Shown here in pieces: positions 44,299-52,612 of a stretch of DNA of 64,000 nucleotides. Each line of letters starts with the position of its first letter. Within the stretch, counting starts at the first letter, position 1. Location of the stretch: assembly GCF_050271975.1 (NCBI RefSeq), contig NZ_CP189850.1, positions 1,054,001 to 1,118,000 of the forward strand, given 5' to 3'. The notes beneath the pieces are model-generated. The model saw only the letters and a program-made list of their open reading frames with translations, was not told the origin of the DNA and did not search any database. Position numbers and translations under genes: made by a program. The DNA comes from Litorimonas sp947503715. GTDB taxonomy: Bacteria; Pseudomonadota; Alphaproteobacteria; Caulobacterales; Maricaulaceae.

Positions 44299-44958
44299 TC
44301 ATTCTTCTTCATTTCCTTTCGGAACAAAACCGCGCGGCGTCATGCCCTGCCGTTCCAACGCCAATAGAACGCCCGCATCCTTCTCCATTTCCAATTGATG
44401 GGCCAACAGGTTCGGATAATCCTCTAATGCCATCGGAGTTTTCTCGACCCACCGCCCGATAGTATAGAGATAGGCATCGGCATAGGATTTCCGTTCGAGT
44501 AGCCACGGGCCGTCTGTCTCTGCGATTTGCGCGTCCAGTTTTTCAAATTGAGAATCTAACCGCCAATAGGCTTTGTGGCGTGTTTGCTTTTCCGTCTTCG
44601 GACTATTGGCAAAGAGGTTTGGCGCGAAATGACATTTAAAAGTCGCGTGAACTTCTGACGAGAGATAGGAGAGCGTTTCCGCTTCCTTGCGTCCCAACTT
44701 CTTATCGCGTGTATAGGCGGCATGGCCCTCGCCGCCATGGGCCGCGCCGATATAGTCTAAAATGGCCGTGGCTTCGGTCAGGACATCTCCATCATCAAAG
44801 ACCAGCGCGGGAACTTGGCCTCTCGGGTTAATCGCGAGATAGGCCTTTTCTTTGAGTTGCTTGCGGTCGAGGCAGATGACCTCAATCGGCGCGCCGGACC
44901 AGGCAATCGCGATGTTTGGCGCGAGGGCGCATGTGCCGGGGAGGGTGTAGAGTTTCAT
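44299..44958 (-). CDS. Glutathione S-transferase-like protein
   Basis: 219 residues. Thioredoxin-like N-terminal domain (MKLYTLPGTCALAPNIAIAW, NPRGQVPALVFDDGDVLTEATAILDYIG) with the cis-proline VP and the E/S-T GSH-contact motif. The helical C-terminal domain has the SYADAYLYTIGRWVE segment. It resembles the beta-class and GstB-like bacterial transferases. The substrate is unknown. It lies in the same direction as CIA30 but 88 bases away. Confidence 0.92.
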   Translation of the reverse strand: MKLYTLPGTCALAPNIAIAWSGAPIEVICLDRKQLKEKAYLAINPRGQVPALVFDDGDVLTEATAILDYIGAAHGGEGHAAYTRDKKLGRKEAETLSYLSSEVHATFKCHFAPNLFANSPKTEKQTRHKAYWRLDSQFEKLDAQIAETDGPWLLERKSYADAYLYTIGRWVEKTPMALEDYPNLLAHQLEMEKDAGVLLALERQGMTPRGFVPKGNEEE

Positions 44959-45019
44959 GATCGGTCTTTCTATTCGCTTATATTGATTACGCGAAACTGC
45001 CCGGACCGTTCCACTGCTT

Positions 45020-46090
45020 TCAGGCCAGCGTCAATTTGTAATTCCGTCTGATCAGTGATTTGGCGATCGTGAAGTCTTTCAAGATTTGCCCGTCCGTCGC
45101 GTCCAAAACCTCATCCGCTTTCGTTCTTTCATCAGGTGTCATACTTTTGTAAATTTCTAAACCGGCCTGTAACCGGAAGAGCGAAAACGGGCGGGCGAGA
45201 GTCTGGCCTGTCGTATGACCGAGTGCAAAGGGTACCATCCCTAATGCGCGGGGGAGATCATCTCCGTTAAATGCAGCGAGTAAATCATTGGTCGCCGAGA
45301 GGACGGGCAGGTGTTCAATATTGTTTCGGCGCAGAAGCGGCAGCAGCGTATCAGGAATCATATCATCCGCAATTAATTGCCCTTCACCATGATTTCCATC
45401 CCGCAAACGCTCGACCCATTTCGCAACTAACGGCGCGCGGGATTTCATAAGCGCGCCACTCGCGGGATCACGATAGAGATGGGCGTAGAGCGGACCGTAA
45501 AGCGCGAAATCCGCAAGGGTTGGCCGCCCGCCGAAAATGAAATCATGCTCTGTTAGATGGGCCGAGAACTCATCGAGAAACGATTCATAGCTGGTTTCAA
45601 TCGCGGGTGCGGTGTCTGGGGTGACGCCCAGCATCGGAACCATGCCTTTAAACATCGCCCCGCGTTTCGTCCCGATGGCGATCTGTGTTTCGCGGTCCGC
45701 GTCGGGTGCGGCGAGCTTGCCGAATTCTTCCAGGACCCAGGCCTCATTATGATTCCAGCGGTAATGCATGGCGGGCAAGGTCAACCATTGGTCCGCGTAA
45801 GTATGGAGGAGTTCTGTGACAAAGCGCTGAATGGGACCGTCCGGATAAACAGACGGGCCGCCATAGGCCGCCTCAATATGGGCGATGATATCCCCCGTGT
45901 CTTGGATCAGCTCGCAATCAGGTGTTTCCAAAACCGGAATGACGGGCCAGCCAATCACGGGCAGGAGTTTGGTTTTCATGACCTCCGGTGTCGGCGAGAT
46001 CTCTTGAAAATCGACACCTTTCCAGCGGAGATAAGATCGCGCCTTTCCGGAGAAGAGGCTTACGGCGGCGGCGTAGAGAATATAGGTCAT
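45020..46090 (-). CDS. GST-fold protein with long C-terminal extension
   Basis: 356 residues, longer than ordinary transferases (about 200-220). The first 80 residues form the thioredoxin-like domain (YILYAAAVSLFSGKARSYLRWKG, GWPVIPVLETPDCELIQDT). A helical domain includes FIFGGRPTLADFALYGPLYAHLYRDP. The last 120 residues are an added domain of unknown function (RRNNIEHLPVLSATN...ALGHTTGQTLARPFSLFRLQ). No clear ribosome-binding site precedes the start. Confidence 0.88.
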   Translation of the reverse strand: MTYILYAAAVSLFSGKARSYLRWKGVDFQEISPTPEVMKTKLLPVIGWPVIPVLETPDCELIQDTGDIIAHIEAAYGGPSVYPDGPIQRFVTELLHTYADQWLTLPAMHYRWNHNEAWVLEEFGKLAAPDADRETQIAIGTKRGAMFKGMVPMLGVTPDTAPAIETSYESFLDEFSAHLTEHDFIFGGRPTLADFALYGPLYAHLYRDPASGALMKSRAPLVAKWVERLRDGNHGEGQLIADDMIPDTLLPLLRRNNIEHLPVLSATNDLLAAFNGDDLPRALGMVPFALGHTTGQTLARPFSLFRLQAGLEIYKSMTPDERTKADEVLDATDGQILKDFTIAKSLIRRNYKLTLA

Positions 46091-46147
46091 GGAGCGGATT
46101 AAACGTTGGACGCGCCCGACTTCAAGACACGGTTTTGCGAGAGTGAT

Positions 46148-46771
46148 TTAGCCCGCCGCGCGTTTGGCCATATACATAGCGCGGTCCGCGCGATCGAGGA
46201 TATGTTCGACGGGATCACCCGGTTCGCAAGGGGCAACGCCCCAAGCGGCAGAGACGGAGACGCGGCCTTCGGGCAGGATCACATGCTGTTCTGAAATCCG
46301 GCAGGACAGGGCGGTGGCTTTTAATTTTGCGACCGTCAGGTCGGTTTTGAACAGGAGTACACCGAATTCATCGCCGCCCAATCGCGCGACCATATCACAA
46401 TCCCGAACGCCGGATTTTAAAACAGTGCCAATTTTCTTGAGCAGGATATCGCCGGTCTTGTGACCGAAACGATCATTCACGCATTTGAAATCATCCAGAT
46501 CAAAGAACAGCACCGTAGAGAGCATGTTGTACCGTTCCATAACGGTTTGCGCGCGTCCGACTTCGCGTAAAAACGCGCGGCGGTTATAAACGGGGACGAG
46601 CGGGTCGGTATCCGCCGCTTGCTCCAATTCCAAAACGCGCAGGCGCAACCGCGCGATTTCTGTCGATAGGTCCGCATTGGCTTGTACCAAGGCGTCATCC
46701 GCGCCCGGACTGCGTTGATGCAGGGGCGTAGCAGAGTCTTGCAGGACGCGTGTGAGACGGTTTGAACTCAT
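46148..46771 (-). CDS. GGDEF-domain diguanylate cyclase
   Basis: 207 residues. A short N-terminal coiled coil (ANADLSTEIARLRLRVLELEQA, about 31-52) can dimerise the protein. The GGDEF domain is complete, with GGDEF at 132-136 and a c-di-GMP inhibitory I-site RDCD (123-126) at the canonical five-residue spacing. It should make c-di-GMP. No membrane or sensor domain is present, so control must come through the coiled coil or a partner. Confidence 0.93.
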   Translation of the reverse strand: MSSNRLTRVLQDSATPLHQRSPGADDALVQANADLSTEIARLRLRVLELEQAADTDPLVPVYNRRAFLREVGRAQTVMERYNMLSTVLFFDLDDFKCVNDRFGHKTGDILLKKIGTVLKSGVRDCDMVARLGGDEFGVLLFKTDLTVAKLKATALSCRISEQHVILPEGRVSVSAAWGVAPCEPGDPVEHILDRADRAMYMAKRAAG

Positions 46772-46912
46772 AAAACTGGGTATCTTATCAAAAGCGAATC
46801 AATTCATCCCAATCTTATCGTCAGGGCCGTTAAGAAAACGCCAATGCGGGTTTGACGCATGCAGTGTGGTGAGTATGGTGCGGGGCTTCCCAGTAAGGGG
46901 TGAGGAGGCATC

Positions 46913-47395
46913 ATGGCATCTGATATTGCGATCATTATGGGTTCGACCAGTGACTGGCCGACAATGGAACATGCGGCGGTTGTGCTCGATGATTTGGGCG
47001 TCAGCTATGAAGCCAAAGTCATCTCCGCGCACCGTACGCCGGATCGCCTCGTCGACTTCTCCAAATCAGCCGCCTCTGAAGGATTTAAAGTCATTATCGC
47101 GGGCGCGGGCGGTGCGGCACATCTGCCCGGTATGTGCGCGTCCATGACCCATCTGCCCGTGCTCGGGGTCCCTGTTCAATCCTCGACGCTTTCGGGACTC
47201 GACAGCCTTTTGTCGATTGTGCAAATGCCGGGTGGTATTCCCGTCGGCACGCTCGCGATTGGCAAGGCGGGGGCAAAGAATGCGGGCCTGATGGCCGCAT
47301 CTATTCTGGCGCTCTCGGATTCCGGTCTCTCGACACGCTTGCAGGATTGGCGAGCGGCGCAGACTGACTCCATCGGTCACGACCCAAAGGGATAA
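46913..47395 (+). CDS. purE: N5-carboxyaminoimidazole ribonucleotide mutase
   Basis: 160 residues. PurE shifts the carboxyl group of N5-CAIR to C4, giving CAIR in purine synthesis. The signature IIMGSTSDWPTMEHA, ISAHRTPDRL, IIAGAGGAAHLPGM and LPVLGVPV..STLSGLDSLLSIVQMPGGIPV are typical of class I PurE. A strong AGGAGG site precedes the ATG. purK follows after 6 bases. Confidence 0.97.
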   Translation: MASDIAIIMGSTSDWPTMEHAAVVLDDLGVSYEAKVISAHRTPDRLVDFSKSAASEGFKVIIAGAGGAAHLPGMCASMTHLPVLGVPVQSSTLSGLDSLLSIVQMPGGIPVGTLAIGKAGAKNAGLMAASILALSDSGLSTRLQDWRAAQTDSIGHDPKG

Positions 47396-47401
47396 ATAGA
47401 C

Positions 47402-48475
47402 ATGGAACGCGGAGCGCAAACAATCCTGAAACCGGGCGATACGGTTGGAATTTTGGGCGGTGGTCAATTGGCCCGCATGCTCTCGGTCGCGGCGTCCCGG
47501 CTCGGCCTGAACGCGCACATCTATTCTCCGACCTCTGATTGTCCCGCCGCAAGTGTGTCCGAGCGATTGAGCGTCGGGGCCTATGATGACGCGAAATCCG
47601 TTCTGGCCTTTGCCAAGACCTGCGATGCCGTGACATATGAATTTGAAAATGTCCCGGCCGTGACGGCTAAAGCGGCCGCATCTGTCGCGCCGCTGCGTCC
47701 CGGGGCAAGGGCATTGGATGTCAGTCAGGACCGCCTTGTCGAGAAATCTTTTTTGCGGGCGCAGGTCGGCGTGGACGTTGCGGGATTTGAAGACATTACC
47801 AGCGTGCATGATCTGCGCCGTGCGGTGAAACGCTTGGGCCTGCCTGCCGTTTTGAAAACACGCCGTTTCGGCTATGACGGCAAGGGACAGGTTATTATCA
47901 AGACCGAATCCGAGGTCGATCAAGCCTGGGAAGTCGTCGCACCACTGCCCTGTATTCTCGAAGCCTTTGTGCCGTTTGAACGTGAAGTTTCGGTCGTGGC
48001 GGCACGCGGGTTGGACGGGCAAGTCGCCGCCTATCCCCTGACTGAAAATGTCCACCGTAATCACATCTTACATACCAGCAGCGCTCCGGCCTCAAATGAT
48101 AACGGCACGGCACAATCCATTGCTGCGCGTATTCTCGATCATCTGGATTATGTCGGTGTCATGGGCGTCGAATTTTTCCAAATGGCAGATGGGGCCCTCA
48201 TCGTGAATGAGATCGCGCCGCGTGTTCATAATTCCGGTCACTGGACGCAAAATGCGGGCTGCACGGACCAGTTTGAACAACATATTCGCGCCGTCGCGGG
48301 CTGGCCGCTGGGTGAGGTAACACCCAAACAGGGCGTGGTGATGACGAACCTGATCGGGACGGATGTTGAAACGTGGCAAACACTCGCCGCAGAACCCGGC
48401 ACGCACATCCACCTTTATGGAAAGCGGGAAATTCGCGCGGATCGGAAGATGGGGCATGTGAACCGGATCATCTGA
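47402..48475 (+). CDS. purK: N5-carboxyaminoimidazole ribonucleotide synthetase
   Basis: 357 residues, an ATP-grasp enzyme that makes N5-CAIR from AIR, bicarbonate and ATP, feeding PurE. The N-terminal GILGGGQLARMLSVAASRLGL, the ATP-grasp core (LKTRRFGYDGKGQ, LEAFVPFEREVSVVAARG) and NEIAPRVHNSGHWTQNA are all present. It forms the purEK operon. Confidence 0.97.
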   Translation: MERGAQTILKPGDTVGILGGGQLARMLSVAASRLGLNAHIYSPTSDCPAASVSERLSVGAYDDAKSVLAFAKTCDAVTYEFENVPAVTAKAAASVAPLRPGARALDVSQDRLVEKSFLRAQVGVDVAGFEDITSVHDLRRAVKRLGLPAVLKTRRFGYDGKGQVIIKTESEVDQAWEVVAPLPCILEAFVPFEREVSVVAARGLDGQVAAYPLTENVHRNHILHTSSAPASNDNGTAQSIAARILDHLDYVGVMGVEFFQMADGALIVNEIAPRVHNSGHWTQNAGCTDQFEQHIRAVAGWPLGEVTPKQGVVMTNLIGTDVETWQTLAAEPGTHIHLYGKREIRADRKMGHVNRII

Positions 48476-48690
48476 TACGATTTATTATCAATTGTGTGAA
48501 TTTATCTTCAATCAAACTGCGCTCACCCATGCCTTGACGTTTTGTTAACGCACGCTCTATGGTCGTGACAGAGATCGGGGCGCGATATCTAACCTTAATA
48601 TAATGCCTGCGGTCTAATTTGTGACCGGGGCGGTCATGAGTAAATACTCAAACGGCTCTCCGGTCCGATTTATCGGTATGGGAGCCCATG

Positions 48691-49989
48691 ATGCGAAATA
48701 AACTAAAATATCACTTTTTAACGGCTGTCTGTCTAACTGGTTTGGGTGCGTTACCATGCACGGCGGCCGCACAGGCAGTGTTTCATGATACGAATGGTAT
48801 CATTGACGCGCGAGCGTGTATTGGGAATGCGTGCGATACGTTGCCCAGTTTTTCACAAGAGCCTCTGACACTCCGGTGGAGTAATACGGGAATAATTTTT
48901 GATGATAGTTCAACGAGTAGTTTCCCTGACAACGACTTTGCGATCATGATTAATGATTCAGGTGGAGCCGCCGGCACTGATGAATATTTTTCAATTATGG
49001 ATATTACCGCAGGTTTGACACCTTTTACAGTTTCGGCGGGGGCACGGCAGGATGCGCTCTTTATTGATGAGGACGGGCGAATTGGTCTGGGAACGGATAC
49101 GCCTACAAGCGCTCTTCATATTGTCGATGATTTTCCGGGCATTGTTTTTGACGCACCGGATACGGGTTTTGGGGCGCAGGAATGGAGCTTTTTTGCGGGG
49201 CCTACCGGGGTAGGGCTTTCAAATTTAACCCGCGACGCAGGTTTTATCACGATTCCAACCTTTCTTTTTGATGAAGATATGCGGACATATTCATTCGTAA
49301 TTGATGAGGAGAGTCGCGTCGGTTTCGGTCTTCAAAACCCCGAGGAGTCCGTCCATGTTCGCGGTAATACCGGTGAGAGCACATCCTTCATGCTGGAAAA
49401 TATCGGCGTCGGCGGCGCCGGCGACGGACGTTGGGAATTCGTCATGCGCAAGGCCGATGGTGAGTTTGCAATTAATGATGCCGATACGCCGGGTGGGGAT
49501 TTCATCTTCACCGGGCCGTCCGATCAAGTTAATGGTAGTACGGCGATTTCGATCTTCAATCCGACGCGTGGCGCACGGTGGGATATGGAAACGCGCGGAT
49601 CCGATGGCGACTTCGCGATAGATGACCGCCGCACAACGGGGGCGGCAGATTTTATCTTCCGCAGTTCGATCACAAATGATCCGGACGGGGCCGGTCTGTT
49701 TATTAATGGCAAAGTCGTGACAACAGGGTCGTGTTCTATGGGCTGTGATGCTGTTTTTGATGCAGATTACGATCTTCCGAGCATTGAGGAACATGCCGCT
49801 GAAATGTTCGAAAAGAAGCACCTGCCCACCGTCGGGCCGACGGAGTCCGGCCAAATAGATATCACGCAGAAAATGCTGACCATGCTCAATGAGTTGGAAA
49901 AAGCCCACATATATATCGCGGAATTAAACGAAGAGAAGAAAGCTCTGGCTGCGCGTTTGGAAGCGCTCGAAGCCAAAGTCGGACAATAG
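48691..49989 (+). CDS. Exported fibre-like protein with C-terminal coiled coil
   Basis: 432 residues from ATG 48691 (GGGAG 6 bases upstream; an adjacent ATG at 48688 is too close). The signal peptide ends near AAAQA. Repeats of the type DGRIGLGTDTPTSALHI and ESRVGFGLQNPEESVHV resemble phage or bacterial fibre shafts. The C-terminal part has CSMGCDAVFDADYDLPSIEEHA and then a 40-residue leucine-rich coiled coil, probably a trimer-forming end. It is likely a surface fibre or adhesin. No phage genes are nearby. Confidence 0.75.
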   Translation: MRNKLKYHFLTAVCLTGLGALPCTAAAQAVFHDTNGIIDARACIGNACDTLPSFSQEPLTLRWSNTGIIFDDSSTSSFPDNDFAIMINDSGGAAGTDEYFSIMDITAGLTPFTVSAGARQDALFIDEDGRIGLGTDTPTSALHIVDDFPGIVFDAPDTGFGAQEWSFFAGPTGVGLSNLTRDAGFITIPTFLFDEDMRTYSFVIDEESRVGFGLQNPEESVHVRGNTGESTSFMLENIGVGGAGDGRWEFVMRKADGEFAINDADTPGGDFIFTGPSDQVNGSTAISIFNPTRGARWDMETRGSDGDFAIDDRRTTGAADFIFRSSITNDPDGAGLFINGKVVTTGSCSMGCDAVFDADYDLPSIEEHAAEMFEKKHLPTVGPTESGQIDITQKMLTMLNELEKAHIYIAELNEEKKALAARLEALEAKVGQ

Positions 49990-49998
49990 GAGAGTCTC

Positions 49999-50427
49999 AT
50001 GTCGAAAACGAAAATTATTCTGACCGGACTCGCTCTAGCGGCCATGTCAGCTTCGCCTGTCTTAGCGGCGGATGCCTATATTAGTGGTGGAACGCTGCGT
50101 GTGACGCCAACGCCCGGTCTTAAAAATATATCTCTGACCGTAACGGGGCCTGATGGCTATGCCGTTCGGGTTCCACGCGGGACCGGCTCGCTTTCGGTCA
50201 ATTTGATGGAAGGGTTGAGCACGTTACCCGATGGGACCTATCGCTGGCGGATTAGTGGCACGACGAATAAGCGACTGGAGACACCACGTCGGTCACGTCC
50301 CTCATTCGGTCAATCAGAGGCCGACATGAATAAACCGCGTTACGAAATGAAGGTCGAAAGCGGCGCTATCCGCGTGGTCGATGGAATCCCGCTCGTGATT
50401 GATCGAGACGCGACGGAAGAAGACTAA
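49999..50427 (+). CDS. Small secreted partner of the fibre-like protein
   Basis: 142 residues with a signal peptide cleaved after VLAA. The mature part is beta-rich (AYISGGTLRVTPTPGLKNISLTVTGPDGYAV, LPDGTYRWRISGTTNKR), like a small Ig or jelly-roll domain. The last 40 residues are charged. It begins 9 bases after the fibre gene and is surely co-transcribed with it. Its 3' end overlaps the convergent nupC gene by 4 bases. No known family. Confidence 0.7.
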   Translation: MSKTKIILTGLALAAMSASPVLAADAYISGGTLRVTPTPGLKNISLTVTGPDGYAVRVPRGTGSLSVNLMEGLSTLPDGTYRWRISGTTNKRLETPRRSRPSFGQSEADMNKPRYEMKVESGAIRVVDGIPLVIDRDATEED

Positions 50428-51665
50428 ACGGCAACTAATAATCCGGCCAGCGCGGCACTCATCAGGTTTGCCAAGCTGGCCGCAAAGACGGCTTTAACAC
50501 CCATCTTTGCCATATCCGGCATCCGGTCAGGGATGAGAGCACCCAAACCGCCCAAAAGAATGGCGATGGAACTTAGATTGGCAAAGCCACAGAGCGCAAA
50601 CGTTAGAATGACAGAGGTGCGCGGGGACAGGTCACCCTGAATATTGACGAGCGAGAGATAGGCAATGAACTCGTTCAGCACGAGTTTTTCGCCAAATATG
50701 CCACCTGCGACTTGGGCTTCTGACCACGGCACGCCAATGGCCCACATGATGGGGGAGAAGATCCAGCCCAGGATCATTTGCAGGGTCAGATCATCCACCC
50801 CAAACCAAGCTCCGGTCCAGCCTAGCAATCCATTTGTAAGGGCAATGAGGGAGACAAACGCAATCAGCATGGCCCCAATCGCCACGGCCAGCGTGACGCC
50901 ATTTTGTGCTCCGACAGCGGCGGCCATGATGACATTGGCATGTTTACGGTCATCGCCCATCGCGTAAGTCGCTTTGGCGGCCGCTTTCTTTTCCGCTTTC
51001 GTGCCGGCATTCACATCAGGCATGATGATCTTCGCCATCAACAATCCGGCGGGTGCGGACATGAAACAGGCGGCAATCAAATATTCAGGCGGGATACCGA
51101 GCTGAATATAGCCCGCCAGCACTGTGCCGGAGATCGAGGCGAGTCCCGAGACCATGATTGTAAAGAGCTCCGGCTTTGAAATACCGGGCAGATAAGGTTT
51201 GAGTGAGAGCGGCGCTTCCGTTTGCCCGACAAAAACATTGGCGATGACATTCAGGCTTTCGACGGGGCGCGTATCGGTCAGCTTGCGAATGCCCGAACCC
51301 AGATAGCGCACGATGAATTGCATGACTTTCAGGTGATAGAGTATCTCCATCAATGAGGCGAAGAAGATGATAACGGGCAGCACGCGCACGAGGAAAGAAA
51401 ACCCGTCCACGCCCGTCGCGAGGTTCCCGAAGATAAACTCGATCCCGAAATTCGCATAAGAGAGCAGTGTCGTCGCCTTTGTCGCGAGAAACGCCAGAGC
51501 GGTTTTCCCGGCGGGGACGTAGAGTACGAGTACCGCAATTGCGACCTGCAGGGCAAAACAAACGCCGACAGTGCGCAGGCGAATGGCGCGACGGTTTTCA
51601 GAGGCCAACCAAGCGACGAGCAATATAAGGGCGATGCCGACAAGGCCGAAAGCGCGATGGTCCAT
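50424..51665 (-). CDS. nupC: Concentrative nucleoside transporter (NupC type), paralogue 1
   Basis: 413 residues from ATG 51665 (GGGGAA upstream). A CNT-family ion-coupled nucleoside importer. The substrate-contact motif GQTEAPL (GQTE at 147-150) is intact, the core LVLNEFIAYLSL is present, and CGFANLSSIAILL supplies the Asn363 and Ser contacts. By homology to the Vibrio cholerae CNT these residues bind base and ribose, so this copy should take pyrimidine or general nucleosides. udk lies 32 bases upstream on the same strand, giving a uptake-phosphorylation operon. Confidence 0.93.
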   Translation of the reverse strand: MDHRAFGLVGIALILLVAWLASENRRAIRLRTVGVCFALQVAIAVLVLYVPAGKTALAFLATKATTLLSYANFGIEFIFGNLATGVDGFSFLVRVLPVIIFFASLMEILYHLKVMQFIVRYLGSGIRKLTDTRPVESLNVIANVFVGQTEAPLSLKPYLPGISKPELFTIMVSGLASISGTVLAGYIQLGIPPEYLIAACFMSAPAGLLMAKIIMPDVNAGTKAEKKAAAKATYAMGDDRKHANVIMAAAVGAQNGVTLAVAIGAMLIAFVSLIALTNGLLGWTGAWFGVDDLTLQMILGWIFSPIMWAIGVPWSEAQVAGGIFGEKLVLNEFIAYLSLVNIQGDLSPRTSVILTFALCGFANLSSIAILLGGLGALIPDRMPDMAKMGVKAVFAASLANLMSAALAGLLVAV

Positions 51666-51697
51666 GTGAGGGTTCCCCGAAAAATCCAACTTTGTCC

Positions 51698-52336
51698 TTA
51701 GGAGCCTTTATTGACGAGCGCCACGACGGATTCCACGACTCCGGTCATATCACTGATATATTCCGTTTGGTCGATGGCCAGATCGGCATGGACCTGTGAC
51801 GGGCTGACATAGGCTTGGTGCGCGGGTTCGACCTGCCCGTGAAATTGGCGCAGGACATCTTCCCGTGTGCGGCCACGTTCCGTCGTGTCGCGCTCGAGCC
51901 GGCGGGAGAGGCGAAGTTCCGGGGCACAGCGCATGTAGACGCTGTGATCGAAGACTTCACGAAGGTCGGGCTGATCCAGTAACAATATACCTTCTATAAT
52001 GATGACAGGTCGTGGCGTTCGCGGTTCTGTTGGTGTGCGTCTTTGATGTGTTGTGAAATCATAGCTGGGCAGGGCGACGGACTCGCCGCGCTTAAACGCG
52101 AGGAGATTGTCGCGCAGAAGGTCAAAATCCAGGGCTTCCGGCACATCAAAGTTCACCATGGGGGATCCGCCCCGTTCGCGAATATCGTGGTAATAATCGT
52201 CTTGGCGCACCAGGCGGCAATTATCCGCACCAATATAGTCCCGCAAATAGGCCGCCAGCGTGGACTTGCCCGAACAACTCCCCCCCGCAATAGCGAGAAT
52301 CAGGGGCGTTTCAGGAATGGGGTCCAATTTCAACAT
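51698..52336 (-). CDS. udk: Uridine kinase
   Basis: 212 residues from ATG 52336. It phosphorylates uridine and cytidine to UMP and CMP. Walker A is GGSCSGKST, followed by RQDDYYHD, the nucleoside-binding NFDVPEALDFDLL, PSYDF..HQRR and the IIIEGILLL strand. The C-terminal RLERDTTERGRT is the usual lid. It is the first gene of an operon with the nucleoside transporter. Confidence 0.93.
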   Translation of the reverse strand: MLKLDPIPETPLILAIAGGSCSGKSTLAAYLRDYIGADNCRLVRQDDYYHDIRERGGSPMVNFDVPEALDFDLLRDNLLAFKRGESVALPSYDFTTHQRRTPTEPRTPRPVIIIEGILLLDQPDLREVFDHSVYMRCAPELRLSRRLERDTTERGRTREDVLRQFHGQVEPAHQAYVSPSQVHADLAIDQTEYISDMTGVVESVVALVNKGS

Positions 52337-52612
52337 AGCGTGACAAATAGGTGACACCTGCGATGAAATATAGGTCTATTTGTAAGTTATCAGAAGGTTT
52401 ATGTGAATCACTGTTAACATCCGATTTTGATATAAAGTTCTTTAAAAACAATATTTTAAACTATGTTTCGGGCGCGAAACCACCTCCTATGGAGGGGGAG
52501 TCATGGGAATCGTCCCCTTGCGCGACTGAAAGACTCACAGTCTTGTCACAAAATCGTTAACTTCTGCCCATAAAGGGCCCCCAATTCTAACCAACCTTTC
52601 CGAGTCTTAATC

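Noticed and set aside
48691..50427. Prophage remnant
   Set aside because: The fibre-like repeats resemble phage fibres, but there are no capsid, portal, terminase or integrase genes, and both proteins carry bacterial signal peptides.
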